From assembly GCA_029204225.1 (NCBI GenBank), contig CM055097.1:29315192-29379191 (forward strand): a DNA stretch of 64,000 nt, written 5' to 3'. This DNA comes from Diphasiastrum complanatum. Lineage: Eukaryota > Streptophyta > Lycopodiopsida > Lycopodiales > Lycopodiaceae. The notes under the pieces were generated by a model. That model worked only from the letters and a program-made list of their open reading frames with translations, was not told the DNA's origin and did not search any database. Positions 22,408 to 34,849 of this stretch are shown here, one piece after another (positions within the stretch are counted from its first letter, which is position 1; each line of letters opens with the position of its first letter). Both the position numbers and the translations under genes were made by a program.

Positions 22408-22761
22408 GTGGGTGCATTGAGTCAGTGGCCTCGAGAAATTCAGATTCATTGCACCTTTTGAAGCTCAAATTCTGATGGAAAACTGGGTTCAGTAGCTAGA
22501 TTGTCAGATTTGTGTCTCAAGGGATCCACAGGAAGGCAAATGCAAATGCAGCAGAACCCAACAGCAGCACCAGAATTATGCAGTGATTATATGCATGGAT
22601 GATGGGCATGCTTGCCAGCTCAATTGGGAAGCTTTCTTCTTCGACTTGAGCTGTTAACATGGCTGCAGAGTAAAAGGGATCTATTCTGAGAGCTTTCATT
22701 CTCGTTTCTTGCAAATACCTCTTTCGGTACTGCCATCAGAGTGCCTAGATTTGATGCCCAG

Positions 22762-25700
22762 ATGGCTTCCTCTTTAGGCGACCAGATCAACTTCACTAGA
22801 GTAAAAGAGCTGCAGAAACATCAATGTGTTTCACGGAAGCCAACTGGTAAGCAATCTACAACAATACACAGCAGCGATGCCAATGATCTGGCTTCTGATT
22901 TGAGAAGAATTGCTCCAGTGTTTGATGGAAGGAGGACTAAGCGGACAGATGTAGTATCCAAGCCAAGGTCCAAACCCATTTCTAATTTTACATTAGTCAC
23001 ATCATTGGAGGGATTATTTCACAGAAAAGTAAAAGCCTCTGAAGCTGTGTCTTGTACCGGGGTCTGTCCATCTCCTTCGAGGACGACAACGCAGTTGGAG
23101 AATTGTTCCGATAGTTCTGGATCGGCTAGTCCTGCAACAGAGAAGTCCGTAGCTGCTCCGGGAGGAAAGCAAAGTATTCTTACTGATTCGGATGTGGTGC
23201 TAGTTATTTCAGATCTCTCAGCCCAAGATAGCCCCTCTATATTGACAAAAAAAGATGCCGAGTTATCCTCAAAATCACTCGTCACAGTTTCCAAGGAAGG
23301 AAAACCAGCACTCACTTCATGCCCGATAGCTTCAGCAAGAACAAGGTTGATGGAGTCACCTTTGATAATGAGTCCTGATTCAGGCCACGATGATGATCAG
23401 CCGGCCTTATTGCAGAAGAGTCTCACCATTATGCCCAAGTTACCTCACAATTTGGAAGCAATGAAGATAAGATGCAAAGTAGCAGATATGGCAGTGATGG
23501 TGCAGGAGCATGCTCTGTGCTGTGCCCAGCAGGCTCTGGTCAGCTCGGAGAAACTACAATTCAAGAGAGTCGCATCCTTGTTGAAACAGGTGCTATCATC
23601 TTCTCTGACAACTCTTACACGCATGCACTTTACACATTTGAGCAAGCCAATTAATTTAGATTCTTTAGTCACGCTTGCATTCTGTTGGTTTTACACAGTT
23701 TATGCGCTTGTTTCTTGGCTCCTTAGGCGAGTGCTAACTTGATCTATGATTTATTTCTGAGAATGCCAATGGCATCTGCATTTCACTTTTTTCTCATGGA
23801 AATCACTAGATTCTTGTACGGAACCCATTCCATCTGTTTTCACTTGCAATTCTCGGATTTGATCCAAATCCAATTGCAAAACAAAGATGTTCCATAAATG
23901 GATTCTCTGACTGCCAAAGCTAAAATCCCAATTGTATTCTCACTTGCTATCACTTATATTTCAGGAATTGAAAAATAAATTTAATAATTGGATCACTTGG
24001 TCAACCAATCATCTTACCCTCAGGCTTCATCTCTTTTCCCCCTTCCCAAATATGGTTTAGGCTTAAAGCCCCAACTTTGGCTAGGAAAAGGATCAATCTA
24101 GAATCAGTAGTACTTTTAACTACTAATCAACCAAACAATTTTGATTGTTCATTACTTAAGTGTCGCTCTCAACTACTGGCAAATTCAAATAGATAGGCAA
24201 TAAACCATTCTAACCAAATTTGCGTTATTCTTGGTCTTTATTGATTTCAAAAAACAAAAAATTCTCCCAATAATTGACAAATTCCAAAATCTTCAACCAA
24301 AAGCGAAAGGTACTATTACCTTATAAAACTGACTGATCTCAATTTATTAAGGCCATTCACTATAAGCAATTTTTGTTTAATCAACAACCAATGAATTTGA
24401 ACAAATCCAAAATAACATGGTTCGTTCAAAAAATTTACGTAAACTGAGATTTTCCAATCCCGATCAATATGGACCAAAATTGTGAAAATCGATCTAAAGC
24501 ATCGACTTGGCAGTTTCACAGTTGCCATCTCATTCTGAAAGGATTTTGAAACATTCAGCATGCATCAAACAGGACATGCAATGATTTTTAAAACAATCAA
24601 ATTTTTACGTAAATTGCCTAGAAACTGGGAAATCAGCTTTTTGAACTAGATTTCCTAAAAATAGCTTCATGCATGAAATTTCTCTGATCGATCTACGGAA
24701 CACCCATGTACCATGCATCCAATTATGCATACAGGTCTAGTTATACATTTTCAACAACAGAAAAACACTAAACTAAGTTGCATGCACGCATGCATCAGAA
24801 CAATTCGGAAAATTTTTAAATTTTAGTTCAAAATTTGCCAACTTCCGATAGCCATAACTTTCTCTATATGACACCAAATTGGTCGCTGTAAAGCATAGTA
24901 CAAAGGGAGATAGGTCTACAAGACACGTTCCACATCACCCTGCCACCTAGGCTTCACACATGCGAGCAGTAAATGACCAAAAAACTAGGAGGGCACACTT
25001 TTCCAAGGAGGTATCTTCAAAAATCCATCTCCAGGAGCCCAACAAGCATCCAATCAAAGATTACAAGCACTCTACCAAGGTTCATTAGAGAGGCATAGAG
25101 GCTTCTATCAGATCCAGCAAGCAATCATAAGCTCAGATCATGCAAAAAATGCATTTTTGGACTCCTTCAACAAGCAAAACTTCAATATAATGGTGCCTAA
25201 GCCTCACACAACCAAATTGGATGCATGATGGCTCAAATTAGAGGCAATCCATCATATCTTTTAGCTTGTAACAAGTTCCAACAGGTTCAGACCACCTGAT
25301 GTTCAAAAGTCCTCAAAAATACACTATTTTTTTTACTTTTGGAGACCCTTAATGGTGTCCAATCCTAACCAAACTTCATGATAGTGTCACCTTAGGATAG
25401 CATCATTACACCTCTGAAAACGTGCATGCAAAGTATTAGCCATGAATTTTATAAAAAACCCCAAAATTAGTCCAAAACCCATTAAAAAACCATGTTTTTT
25501 TGACCAATTTTGACCAAAATTTGTGGATCAAATGCACAATTAAGTGTAAATCAATTACATGCAAGCACTACAAGTTCTGATTTTAGTCAATTACGGTTTT
25601 TATAGCCCATTTCTAGTCCAAAAACCCCAATTTTTGGCTAAAAATCACTCTCTAAGCACCCTTTTGACTTTTCAACCAACATGCAATCATTAGATCCAAT

Positions 25701-28085
25701 CAATAATGACTGTAAAATAGCAAGTGCAATCTAGAAAACGTAGTAGATCAGTAGCTTTGATGAATTCCATTCAAAAATCTTGCATTCTAGGTGGATTTTC
25801 TCCATGATTTCCATCAAAATCTATGGAGAAAATCCATAATAATGATCAATAGGCTGAAATCAAACCAAAATTAGATAAGCCACTTACCTGGAGGTCAATT
25901 CCACCACCTGGAAGTACAAAGCAAGGAGGAAATACCAAAAAGTTGAGAAAGAGCAAGAAGCAACTCCACTTTCTGATTGATGCAAGCCTTGCTCTAATAC
26001 CACTGTAAGGATCACCTAGTGAAGATCCGACTAGATCCTGTTGCATGCAACCAAAAGGACACTTATGGAGCAAAACCACCCAACCAATAGGAAATGGCTA
26101 GTCAATACCCCAACCACTTCACCCCCATGCCATAGTGAATGAATGCAAGAGAGGAGGGGCTCATGGCTTCAAGGATCAAAAAATCTAATAGGTAGATGGA
26201 CGAATTTCCACTAGTATATATTCTCTCCCATGAGGAGAGAATATTCCTCCTAAGATCCCCATGCAGCCTGAATTAGCAATTGACCTCCTATTCTTGCATT
26301 ATAGTAGTCAAACACCATGCAAGTGCTCCTATGTCCAAATATAGGTCTGGGCCCTCATAAGATTATTAATTACATTACTGGCCAAGCCCGGAATGACAAG
26401 GCATAACTTATAACCTTATACACTAGAGTGATCGGCTATCCATGTCAGGAATCATTTCGAATCCCACATACTGGACATGGACGTACAATGTGGCCCATTG
26501 CATATATTTATCCTCTACCTCATCTATATGAACCTCAATCCCATATGAAGTACCTTTTGGCCCATGGCATTTATTATATTCCTCTACCTAGCTAAATGAA
26601 GTTCTATCCCAAAACGTGTTAATATTGCCAGTTGGATTTTTTGAACATCACTTTTTGGGTCCATTGGAAGAATGTCTCAAACTTGAGGAGGAAAACATTG
26701 AGATTAGCATCTAGATGAGTGTCCATAGCATCTTGTCGATTAGTGGGAGTGAAGGTGTCCATAACATCTTGTCGATTAGTGGGAGTGAAGGTATCCATAA
26801 CATCTAGATGAGTGTCCATAACATCTTGTCGATTAGTGGGAGTGAAGGTGTTTTAAGTTGACGGGATAGTCATAAAAACCACTTAGTCATAGCCTAGGTG
26901 GGCACTAAAAATGAGCTCTTTTAAAAATTTATTGAAGAGAGATGACATGTCTCATTAAATGTAGTTCAACTATCATATTTCAATTCCAAGCATTACAAAT
27001 ATTGTGGTGGAATTTAGTTTCTTGCACAATTTGTCCAAAAAGGTGCCCATGACAATTTTGAACCAAGAGTAGATCGATTTTCGATAACTTCATCCTTCAA
27101 GTGAGGGTTGTAGATATGAGTTATGATCCGAATCACATACATAGCATCACATAAGAACAGTAGGCTAAGAAGGTGAAGCAAATAACATCCTCTAACTAAG
27201 AATACTAAAAAGAACATCAAATATAGTCAACCTTCTACAAATGCTTCTTGGTTTCCAAGGGAAGGCTCGAACTTGAGACCAAAGAAACTTTGGATGTCAA
27301 GCTAACCAATTGAGCCAACTCCCTTGGGTTTCAACCTTCTACAAATGACTCAAGATTAATGCAAAACATACGCTTTTGAATATGTGAGAAAGTACTGTTA
27401 TTTATCTTAAGTAGCAATGGCTAGTTGAGAAGTTAGATCAAGTAGACTATGTGCCCCTCTAAAAGGGCCTAAAACTCAGCCACATCTAGAAGTAGTGACT
27501 CCTTCATCAACAATCCAATATTGCCTTGTGAATTAAAAAACAAAACCTAGTCCAACCTAAAAAAATCAATATTGGACTTATAACATCAAGTATCTGTAAA
27601 TGTGTTGTGAATCCATAACTTTAGTGAACCTCAAAATATTATAATGCATTTTTTTTTTTGTTTATTTTGGGCATTGTGCTTATCTTTGTTGGAATCTCTA
27701 TGTCATGTGGTACAAATAGCACTGACAGACTATTTCACATCTGCAAAGATTACACTACATTGAGATAAATGTCACCAACAAGTTTGTGTTGTTGTTGATG
27801 TTTAAGATAAGTCTTTTTGTAACAAAGACAACAAAATCCCATCCATGTCACATATTGACCTTCTTAGTTGTTTTTCTCCCTATAATAGCAAATGTATGGC
27901 AATTAATAATGTTCCATTGTGTTTCGCAGGAGTTTGATCAAACCTATGGCCCAGCTTGGCATTGCATTGTTGGCTCTAGTTTTGGTTCATATGTGACACA
28001 TTCCGTTGGAGGGTTTTTCTACTTCGCTATTGGGAAAGTGTCTATTCTTCTATTTAAAACATCAGTTCAGCTAATTGAGCACTAG
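22762..28085 (+). CDS. LC8-type dynein light chain with long N-terminal extension (two exons)
   Basis: Exons are 22762-23589 and 27930-28085, joining in phase 0 (CAG|GTGCTA donor, TTTCGCAG|GAG acceptor) to give 327 residues. Residues 1 to about 230 are Ser/Lys-rich, low in complexity and unrecognised. From about 234 the LC8 fold begins ([20 protein letters not shown]). Exon 2 carries its hallmark [20 protein letters not shown] and [12 protein letters not shown], ending [15 protein letters not shown]8 proteins are small dimeric hubs that bind short linear motifs. Plants lack dynein heavy chains, so the role here is probably as such a hub. I chose ATG 22762 (MASSLGDQ) because the frame upstream holds no earlier ATG. 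Both exons look intact. Plant relatives with extended N-termini exist, so the extension is plausible. Confidence 0.9.
25991..26002 (-). other. Primer-binding site of an antisense LTR element
   Basis: The minus strand reads TGGTATTAGAGC, one change from the tRNA-Met PBS consensus. It lies one base from the LTR start at 26004. Confidence 0.7.
26004..26440 (-). mobile_element. 5' LTR of an antisense element inside the intron
   Basis: On the plus strand the segment starts TGTAAGGATCACC next to a PBS. A TATA-like GAATATATACTAG (minus strand, about 26213-26225) lies inside a small inverted repeat (GGAGAGAATAT...ATATTCTCTCC). The right border is uncertain; a CA near 26439 is a candidate. No coding domains follow on the minus strand, so this looks like another non-coding element. 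Confidence 0.55.
26492..26620 (+). repeat. Two-unit tandem repeat of about 64 bp
   Basis: Two diverged units start TGGCCCATTGCATATATTTATCC and TGGCCCATGGCATTTATTATATTCC, then share CCTCTACCT...ATGAA...TCCCA. They lie beside the LTR in the intron. Confidence 0.55.
26719..26847 (-). repeat. 36-bp intronic minisatellite
   Basis: Units GTGTCCATAACATCTTGTCG plus ATTAGTGGGAGTGAAG repeat at 26719, 26755 and 26812, with a shortened 21-bp unit at 26791. In the minus frame the 36-bp period gives a 12-residue repeat ([12 protein letters not shown]). The first units are nearly identical, which suggests recent expansion. Confidence 0.85.
27241..27325 (-). repeat. tRNA-like SINE fragment, copy 2 (intronic)
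   Basis: The minus strand reads GGGAGTTGGCTCAATTGG, then TTAGCTTGACATC and AAGTTCGAGCCTTCCC, with A- and B-box-like elements in tRNA-like spacing. It aligns over about 70 bp with the fragment at 21601-21680. Both lie near the dynein light chain gene in antisense orientation. Confidence 0.6.
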
Positions 28086-28300
28086 TGACTCAAACTTTTT
28101 TTTGCGAAAGCATGTATTTTCTAGGAGCATAATCAGAGTTTATCTTAGCACATACATAAATTATCATGTTGCTCACAAACCTTGAGTCTAAATGCAAATT
28201 TGAAGCCAAGGTCTACATTTTGTGTATTTGTATGCTTACAAAATATTATTATGGGTGGGACATTGGTAGTTACACTTTTGGTTGGATGGAAAAGTGCTAC

Positions 28301-28306
28301 AATAAA
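28301..28306 (+). terminator. Candidate polyadenylation signal
   Basis: AATAAA lies 216 bp after the dynein light chain stop codon. It is the first perfect hexamer I noticed downstream; use is unproven. Confidence 0.3.
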
Positions 28307-28419
28307 AAACAGTTACTTTGAAAATAAATTTACTGGTATAAGATATTTACATAAAAGTTGCACCTTTCTTCTAGAATATCAAAATTTTTGTACTTTAATG
28401 TTTTGTCAAAATGCATTGT

Positions 28420-29491
28420 AGTGTTTATCTAGAGTTACTAGTGTAATTTTGAATCAAAATCAATATAATGCTATATTACAAAGAGTTTCTTAGTGTGAAA
28501 AACGCAAACATGTCAAGCAACACCAACCCTTTAGGCATACACAAATATTGAGCTCTATAACTTTGATAAATGAAATTGGACTTTTCAATGTAAATAGATT
28601 GGGGCATACATCCTACAATTTTTTTTGAATGGATGTTGTTAAATTTTGTATTGCATAATGTTGCTTGTAAGCTCCAACTGATCTATGATCAACGATGGAA
28701 ACACAAGAAGAAATTCATGTTCATCATTGACAACTTTGGGTCAATTGGTCAAATGATTAAGCCTGTCACTCACATGCGCAAAAGAAAAACCTTTACTATA
28801 CGGAACAAACTATGTAGATAGAGCTTTGATTACACTACAATTAAGTGAACATAGTTGCTTGCGAACTAATCAAAAAGTAGAGATGGCCCAAAAGACTAAG
28901 GCTCACAAGCAACTAGACTTTTCGTCCTTGACAGGTTGATTCTAGGTCCTCACATGAGGTCAAACTTAACCTAAAAAATCAATGTTGTGGATCTTGTAAA
29001 CGCATAGCAATTTCCTTCCAATTTCTTTTGCTCTATATTGGAAGGAAATTGTGTTGGGTGAAGCCCCCTTTCATTTAACACTCACCATTCTAGGCATTAT
29101 GATGGAAAGTCCATGAGCTTTCTAGCATAATAAGGCATTACAAAGGAACTAAGCATTTTCTAAAAAAACTAAAAAGGTTTGTTGCAATCTTTATGCAACA
29201 ATAAAGCCCTACAGGACTTGTGGGGGCTTTCATACCCTTTGGATCTATGCCGGTTGGGATTCATGCTCTCAGAGTTTGACCCCAGATAGTAGCCCTCAGT
29301 TGAGCACTTTATGCTCTATGTATAGCCCATCTTCAAAGTAGGGCCTCCTATGATGTTCTATGAAAAATGATAATGGCCTTAGAAATAAATATATCATAGT
29401 TGATTTCCATCCACCATCACATTCTTGAAAGTGTACTAGAAGCTACATAGTCATAAAACAAGTTGCCTGAAAGCATCATTTTGCTTCTTTA
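28420..29491. other. No recognisable gene
   Basis: AT-rich sequence downstream of the dynein light chain gene, with short frames only (longest about 62 codons at 28633) and no motif I recognise. Confidence 0.4.
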
Positions 29492-30411
29492 TGTTGGGAA
29501 ATCTCCTTCCCGATAAGGGTGCAGTGGGTATCTAGACACGAATTGTTTCGTCCTCTGTGATACCCGCTGTTGAGATTCTCACGGAAACAAACCCAAATGA
29601 AATTCGATTCTGTCCTCGGGTCTACTGCCCTCTATGATAGGATCTACAATCCTCCAAAGTGAGGACAAACATTGTTGACCTTACGTAGAATTCACTTATG
29701 CATTTGACAAGGTAAAACCAATATGCGCAATAAAATTGAAACCAGCTGATACAACTATCAGACAATTAAGAATTCGATCATGTTCAAGACAAGAAACTCT
29801 TTTGCATAAAACATCTACTGCATTATTAGCGAATTCCTTAAGCGTTGTTGTGACAGACCACACAACACGTCGGCGCGAAAGAAACTCTGTCTTTTGTGAA
29901 CCAAAGTTTGTCGCGCTTACTAGCGGACTTCTTGAACCTTAGCTTGCTAGCTATACAATGCTCAACTTACATTGGTATATTGCCAATCTACTACAACTGC
30001 ATAATTAATAATCAGGATCTACTTGTACGTAGAGAGGAGGACACGATTAGCAAATCAGGAGATTAAAAGAATGGCTGATTAGGCACGTCCTAATGGTATC
30101 ATGTCAATCTCCGGAGGATGACGTCCTCCTGGTACTTCCGCAATCTCATCTGTCCTTTCACACATGGAGATCCGTCGTCGCTTGGGTCTTCATGTCTTCT
30201 TGTGCCTTTGGCTTTGGTATTAGGTCGCCTTGGGTCCACAAACCTTTTATCTTCATATTCATGTTCGTGTTCGTGTTCGTTTAACCGTCGTCTTCATGTC
30301 TTCGGTTCTGAAAGCTTTTTCTGTTTGCGACCACACAACTCCTTTGTTTCTCTTCTGCCTTGATCTCTAAAGCTATCATAACTTTGTGGCTAGAAACAAT
30401 TTGTTTCTTCA
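29492..30411 (-). mobile_element. 3' LTR of minus-strand copia element I
   Basis: On the plus strand it starts TGTTGGGAAATC and ends TTTGTTTCTTCA, directly before a polypurine tract read on the minus strand. Its 920-bp length and scattered matches (ACTAGCGGACT, GATTAGGCACG, GTTCGTGTTCGT) relate it to the LTR of element C at 52227-53201. The left border is chosen by TG and family length and is approximate. Confidence 0.6.
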
Positions 30412-30899
30412 GCTCCCTCTCAAAGCGTGGTAGCTTTATAACTCCCAGATTCTTTCTCTGCCTATCGAACAAACCTTTGTCTAGGGCCTTGGTGAAGATG
30501 TCTGCCACCATTTGCTTTATGCCAATGAAGCTGGTCTTCAATTCCCTTCTAGTGACCAGGTCCCTTATCAAGTGATACTTGTTCTTGAGTGAAACACGAG
30601 ATCTTTCGTTAGGTGAATTACAGAAGTATTGTCCATCTGCTGAATCAGTGGCTCTTCGTTGGTTTCACCCAGTCCATCGAGGAACTGTCTCAGCCATGTG
30701 ATTTTGTTGGCCATCTTCGCGGCGGCAACGTATTCTGCTTCACAGGATGATTGAGCTATAATGTCTGCTTCTTGCTGACCCAGAGAATTGTTGTGTCTAT
30801 TGCAATGGTGCACCCTCCTGAGACACTTTTACAATCATCCTTGAGAGATGCCCAGTTAACATCACTGTAGGAGTGCATCTGGTGTCTTGTTGTGGCATG
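30412..30899 (-). pseudogene. Copia element I RNase H C-terminus
   Basis: The minus strand reads SDVNWASLKDDCKSVSGGCT, then QQEADIIAQSSCEAEYVAAA, MDNTSVIHLTKD and FTKALDKGLFDRQ, the end of copia RNase H, just before the polypurine tract GAGAGGGAGC and LTR. A deletion after HSRT and a frameshift break it. Everything upstream of RNase H is missing; the junction with a different repeat is at about 30899. Confidence 0.85.
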
Positions 30900-31960
30900 A
30901 ATAGTGTTAAATCTGTATTTAGGGTTAGTTTGGGAGTGATTTTGCCTGCTTTGAGTGGATTTTCTTGTTTGAAATCTAATTTTATTGTGGAACAGGAAAA
31001 GCTATTCAGATCACCAATCTTAAGATCCATTTGGATCTAAGATATCAGAAAAAACAACAAAAAACGGTCAAATCTGTCAAATTTTGGTCAAAAGGAGGCA
31101 AAAATCGTCATCAGAGCTGATAACTTATACCCTCTTTCAAGAAACGTTCGTCGAGTTGCAGGAACCTTCGATTTTGATCACAGAACCTTCAGTTTGAAGG
31201 GCGAACAATCCTTTCCAGCAGATTTCCAAAAACATCAGAATAACCACCAAAAAATATCAAAAAATCATCAAAACCCTAAAAATATAGAAAAAGAACCTTC
31301 ATCCGATTCACTGTGCATAGGTGTGATTCAGATCTATATACAACCAACCGGTTGGGAAAGAATAATATAAAAAATAGAAGGTTTCTCAGAGGATCAGTGG
31401 TCATATTATTAATTTTGTCAAAAAAAATCTCTGTAAAAAAAAATCTCTTTTTTTGTAAAAATATCAGTATTACTCTTGGTTCTTCGCCAAAACCTTCACC
31501 GAGTTTCTTGATAATTATATTTATAGCAATTTATTATTTTTGAGTTCGGCGAACATTCATTCTATCCAGATCATAGAAAATCTCTATATTTACCCTCGTC
31601 AAACTACAAAAACTGTGCTTTTATGTGTCATGAACCTTCGCCAGTTCTATCCTAGCTTTATCTATGTCAAATTCTCAGTTTGAGAGTTCGGCGAAGGTTA
31701 TTTCCATAGAAATTTGTCAGAAAAATCTGATCAGAGAGTTTTTACAAGAAATAGTACTGTTGAACCTTCGTCGAGTTAACCTTCGCCAATACTACTTTGA
31801 GGTTCTAATTTTCCAGATCAAGTCTCTATCAAATTTTGGGTCAAATCTGATTCAGTCTTATCTTGATTCTGAGAATTTTTCATTTTCAGAAGTATCGAAC
31901 GGTTGATCTTAGGAATCTTTTTCACGATATAGAAATCTGATTCTCATCAAGTGAAACAGA
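30900..31960 (+). repeat. Orphan leader repeat, copy 1
   Basis: This segment aligns in order with 35095-35830: the shared palindromic TTAAGATCCATTTGGATCTAA, then AAATCGTCATCA, AGTTTGAAGGGYGAA, AACCACCAAA, AAAACCCTA and AAAAATATCAGT. It is rich in the motif GAACCTTCGCC and its reverse (GGCGAAGGTT). No coding region is recognised. In the second copy the same leader runs into a gag-like frame, so this is probably the leader of an LTR element that has lost its coding part. Confidence 0.5.
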
Positions 31961-32039
31961 TCTAGCAGAACTAATCTGAGATAGTTCCTGATTGAAAATC
32001 TAGATCCAATCTCATTGTCTGTGTTAAAAATTCACAATT

Positions 32040-32701
32040 CTAGCTTGACTAGTTTTGGTCATATGATTGGTAAATAGTTAGATGGTCATGATGTGGCTTG
32101 TCACAAATGCCAAATAGCATAGGATTCCATTCATAAGGATGTTCTCAAGTTGACCTAATTGATAGAACCTTTGGAATGAGTCCAAATCATGCTTAGATAC
32201 AAGAGAGAAAAAGTAGGAGCTATTTTTGGTAATTTTTACGTTGTTGAGGGATCTCCAAGATTCCAACCCTAAATTGGTAGGGATGAAAGATCCACCAAAA
32301 TTAGCATTAGGGATAGGTTTAGGGCTATCATACCTGCCCAAAACCATGATGGATCATGTATATATAGGTGATGATCTCTCACCAAAATCAATCAAGCAAT
32401 TTCATGATTTTTCTCTCATATTGGTGCAATTGCTCTCTATGTTCATGATTGTTTAAGTTCTTGTGATTCTAATCATTATAGGATTGAATGTGGGTATGGT
32501 GTACAGTGCTCAGACTGTGGGAGGCCATACTTTCATTCATGTGAAGGCTTCTTCAAGGATTTGGGCCATTTAGTGAGGTTCAAGCATAGATTATTGATGG
32601 ATTTTGATGGTGAAAATTGTGCTAACTTTATGGAATCATAGTCTATTGTTTCCCTCATCATTTCAAGTGTTTTAGGATCCTTATTTGCTGTAATTTTTAC
32701 A
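32040..32701 (+). mobile_element. LTR of copia element J
   Basis: The right border is clear: TTTTTACA followed directly by a tRNA-Met-like PBS. A TATA box (ATGTATATATAGG) lies at about 32355-32366. The left border is not identified and is a guess. Confidence 0.5.
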
Positions 32702-32714
32702 TGGTATTAGATCC
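32702..32714 (+). other. Primer-binding site of copia element J
   Basis: TGGTATTAGATCC is a degenerate version of TGGTATCAGAGC. It lies right after an LTR-like end and about 800 bp before a copia gag start in the same orientation. Confidence 0.6.
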
Positions 32715-33511
32715 TAAAGGCTGAAATGAGCTAAATCCTTGCTTTTCATTCAATTTGATCACAATTTTTGATCTAAATCTTGTGTAGATTGGATCTTAGC
32801 ATCTAGCATTGATTCTAGAACTCAAAGTGAGTCAAATCCATTGGAGATTGTGTTGTGTTACTTCATTTGCAAGTGTTTAGGTGTCTAAAACCAGAGGAAA
32901 AGTTGAATTCAATCCACATTACCAAGATAGCAAGTTTTGCCTGCTCCAAGCATTGATTTCTAAGCGAGTTTTGGAGGTGATTTCATAGAGGAGGCTTTCT
33001 AGCATTCAAGGAGAGGGAAGATCGGAGATCTGGGGACTCTTCAAGGCTATTCTAAGGTGTAGAGGACACCTCCTAAAGTGATTTAGGTTCAGTACAACCA
33101 TTGCTTGACTTATGCATCAAATTAGATCAATTTTTCATCAATTTTGATCAATTTTTGCTTGTGATTGGATAGTAGATTGTGTTGCATCCTAATTAAGTTC
33201 CATTTAGGTCTTTTGCAAGTGATTTTGGAAGGATATTAAGTTGCTGAAATTCACTCTTGATCAGATCATTTGGAAGCTTTTGTGTTCTTTATAGAAAGAG
33301 GGGCAATTCTACTAGTATTGTCTACTTCAATCAAGCAAGTGCATTGATTCTAGTATTCTATGATTTGATTTTGTTAAAGATCATTTTTAGATCTTTATAG
33401 GAAGTCTATTACTGATCTTTTCAGGTCCCTAAGAAGTGGGATAAGGTAGATTTCCAATCGAATCAATAGAAGTAACCTTCATTTGTGTCAAGTCCTTGAT
33501 TAGGAGAATAG
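32715..33511 (+). other. Leader of copia element J
   Basis: Non-coding sequence between the PBS and gag. No splice or structure signal is obvious. It is long for a copia leader, about 800 bp. Confidence 0.45.
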
Positions 33512-33735
33512 ATGGCATCTTTAAATGCATCTCTTTTGGATACTAATGAGAGGCTCAACAAAACTAACTATTCCATATGGAAAGTTAGAATGGAATCCAT
33601 CATGATCATGCAAGATCTAATGGAGATTGTAAATGGTAAAGATGATGAACCTATTCATCCTCAAGAAAAAGCCAAATACAACAAGAGGTGCAATATTGCA
33701 CTACATTGTATAAAAATGAATGTTGCAAACTCGAT
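33512..33735 (+). pseudogene. Copia element J gag N-terminus (family 1)
   Basis: The frame opens MASLNASLLDTNERLNKTNY, then SIWKVRMESIMIMQDLMEIV and KRCNIALHCIKMNVANSI, clearly the same gag family as 4613-5400 and 63487-64000. Homology stops after about 75 residues and the frame runs into unrelated sequence. Confidence 0.8.
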
Positions 33736-33959
33736 CGAACATCCGGATCGCAATTTATTTGTTCTTTCTCTCTGTTATCACAGAGTATTGTTTCCACTCT
33801 GTATGCATTCAGACTTGTACTCCCTATGACTACACAATCTCCGTTCCAATAATCTAAGTCATGTACATTGTGTTGAATGCTCATTTATTCTGTTTTGATC
33901 GATTCTTGCTATGTAGATGAAATTGTTCATAGGTTAAATTTTCACAAAAGAAATAAATA

Positions 33960-34800
33960 CATTGTATTTGGCTTCAGGGATGGAGACCAAAATTTGGGAT
34001 GTGAGTTGCAACTATAAGACCATGGGAAATTGGTTAGTTTTTATGTTATGAGTTTGGATAGGACTGATATCATTCTAGGGTATGAGTGATTTTATAACAA
34101 ATCAAACAGTTTGTCAATCTTATAAAAACCATTGCTGACATGTTCTTATAATGATAAATTGATATTTCTTCTTGTCCATGTGCCTCTATTTCCATGTATG
34201 TCATCTATAATCTCAATGAAAAACATATTGAGTTCAAATATGAGATGTTTGATCTTGATTTGAAGTCAAACATGCATCGTATGAAATTGGGTTATGGATC
34301 ATAGTAAAGTTATGTTCTTTAAATCTTCTAACTCAAAATTTTGAGCATGTGTTTTATCTTGTCTTGAAGTATAGCATGCATCAATTATAATTTTTTTAAG
34401 ATCACAATGAACCTAGGTTCTTGAAATTTTCTAAATTCAATGAACAATAGATAGTGCAAATTTTTTAGTTAATGAACTTAGAATTGTTTTGCTTTTAAAG
34501 TACCTCATGTCAACATGATAGACCATCAAATAAAGGTAATACCAGGTATTCAACTTTTCTTTTGCAAACCATATAAAGTTAGATAGAGAATTTGCAAGGC
34601 AAATAGAGGAATGTCTTAGAATGAGACACATTTAGTCTAGTAAGCTACCATGGGGTGCATATGTCCTTTTGAAAAATAAAAATGATGGGGGTATTCATAT
34701 TTGAATTAATCACAAATGTTTGAACAAGGTAATTATGAAAAATTAATACCCACTACCTAGAATAATGGATGATCTTGTAGACTTGTTGGAGGGTTTGCAA
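33960..34800 (+). pseudogene. Degenerate chromovirus protease to RT start
   Basis: Fragments in changing frames match the chromovirus at 9420-10140: ETKIWDV, then SLDRTDIILGYE (protease end), and later FARQIEECLRMRHI, LLKNKNDGGIHI, NHKCLNKV and PLPRIMDDLVDLLEG (RT start). There are many stops and the part between is unalignable, so this is a much older insertion than the copy at 8.7-13.2 kb. Confidence 0.8.
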
Positions 34801-34849
34801 ATATCGAGGCAACCCTAACTATAGTTAATAAGTGAGAGAGATTTGGCAC

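Larger units (their letters stand above)
23590..27929 (+). other. Intron of the dynein light chain gene
   Basis: The 4,340-bp intron has GT...AG ends and separates two parts of a single LC8 domain. It is AT-rich and carries an antisense LTR with PBS (25991 onward), a 36-bp minisatellite (26719-26847) and a tRNA-like SINE (27241-27325). No extra exon is recognisable; the 23,750-25,980 part may be the non-coding interior of the antisense LTR element. Confidence 0.85.
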
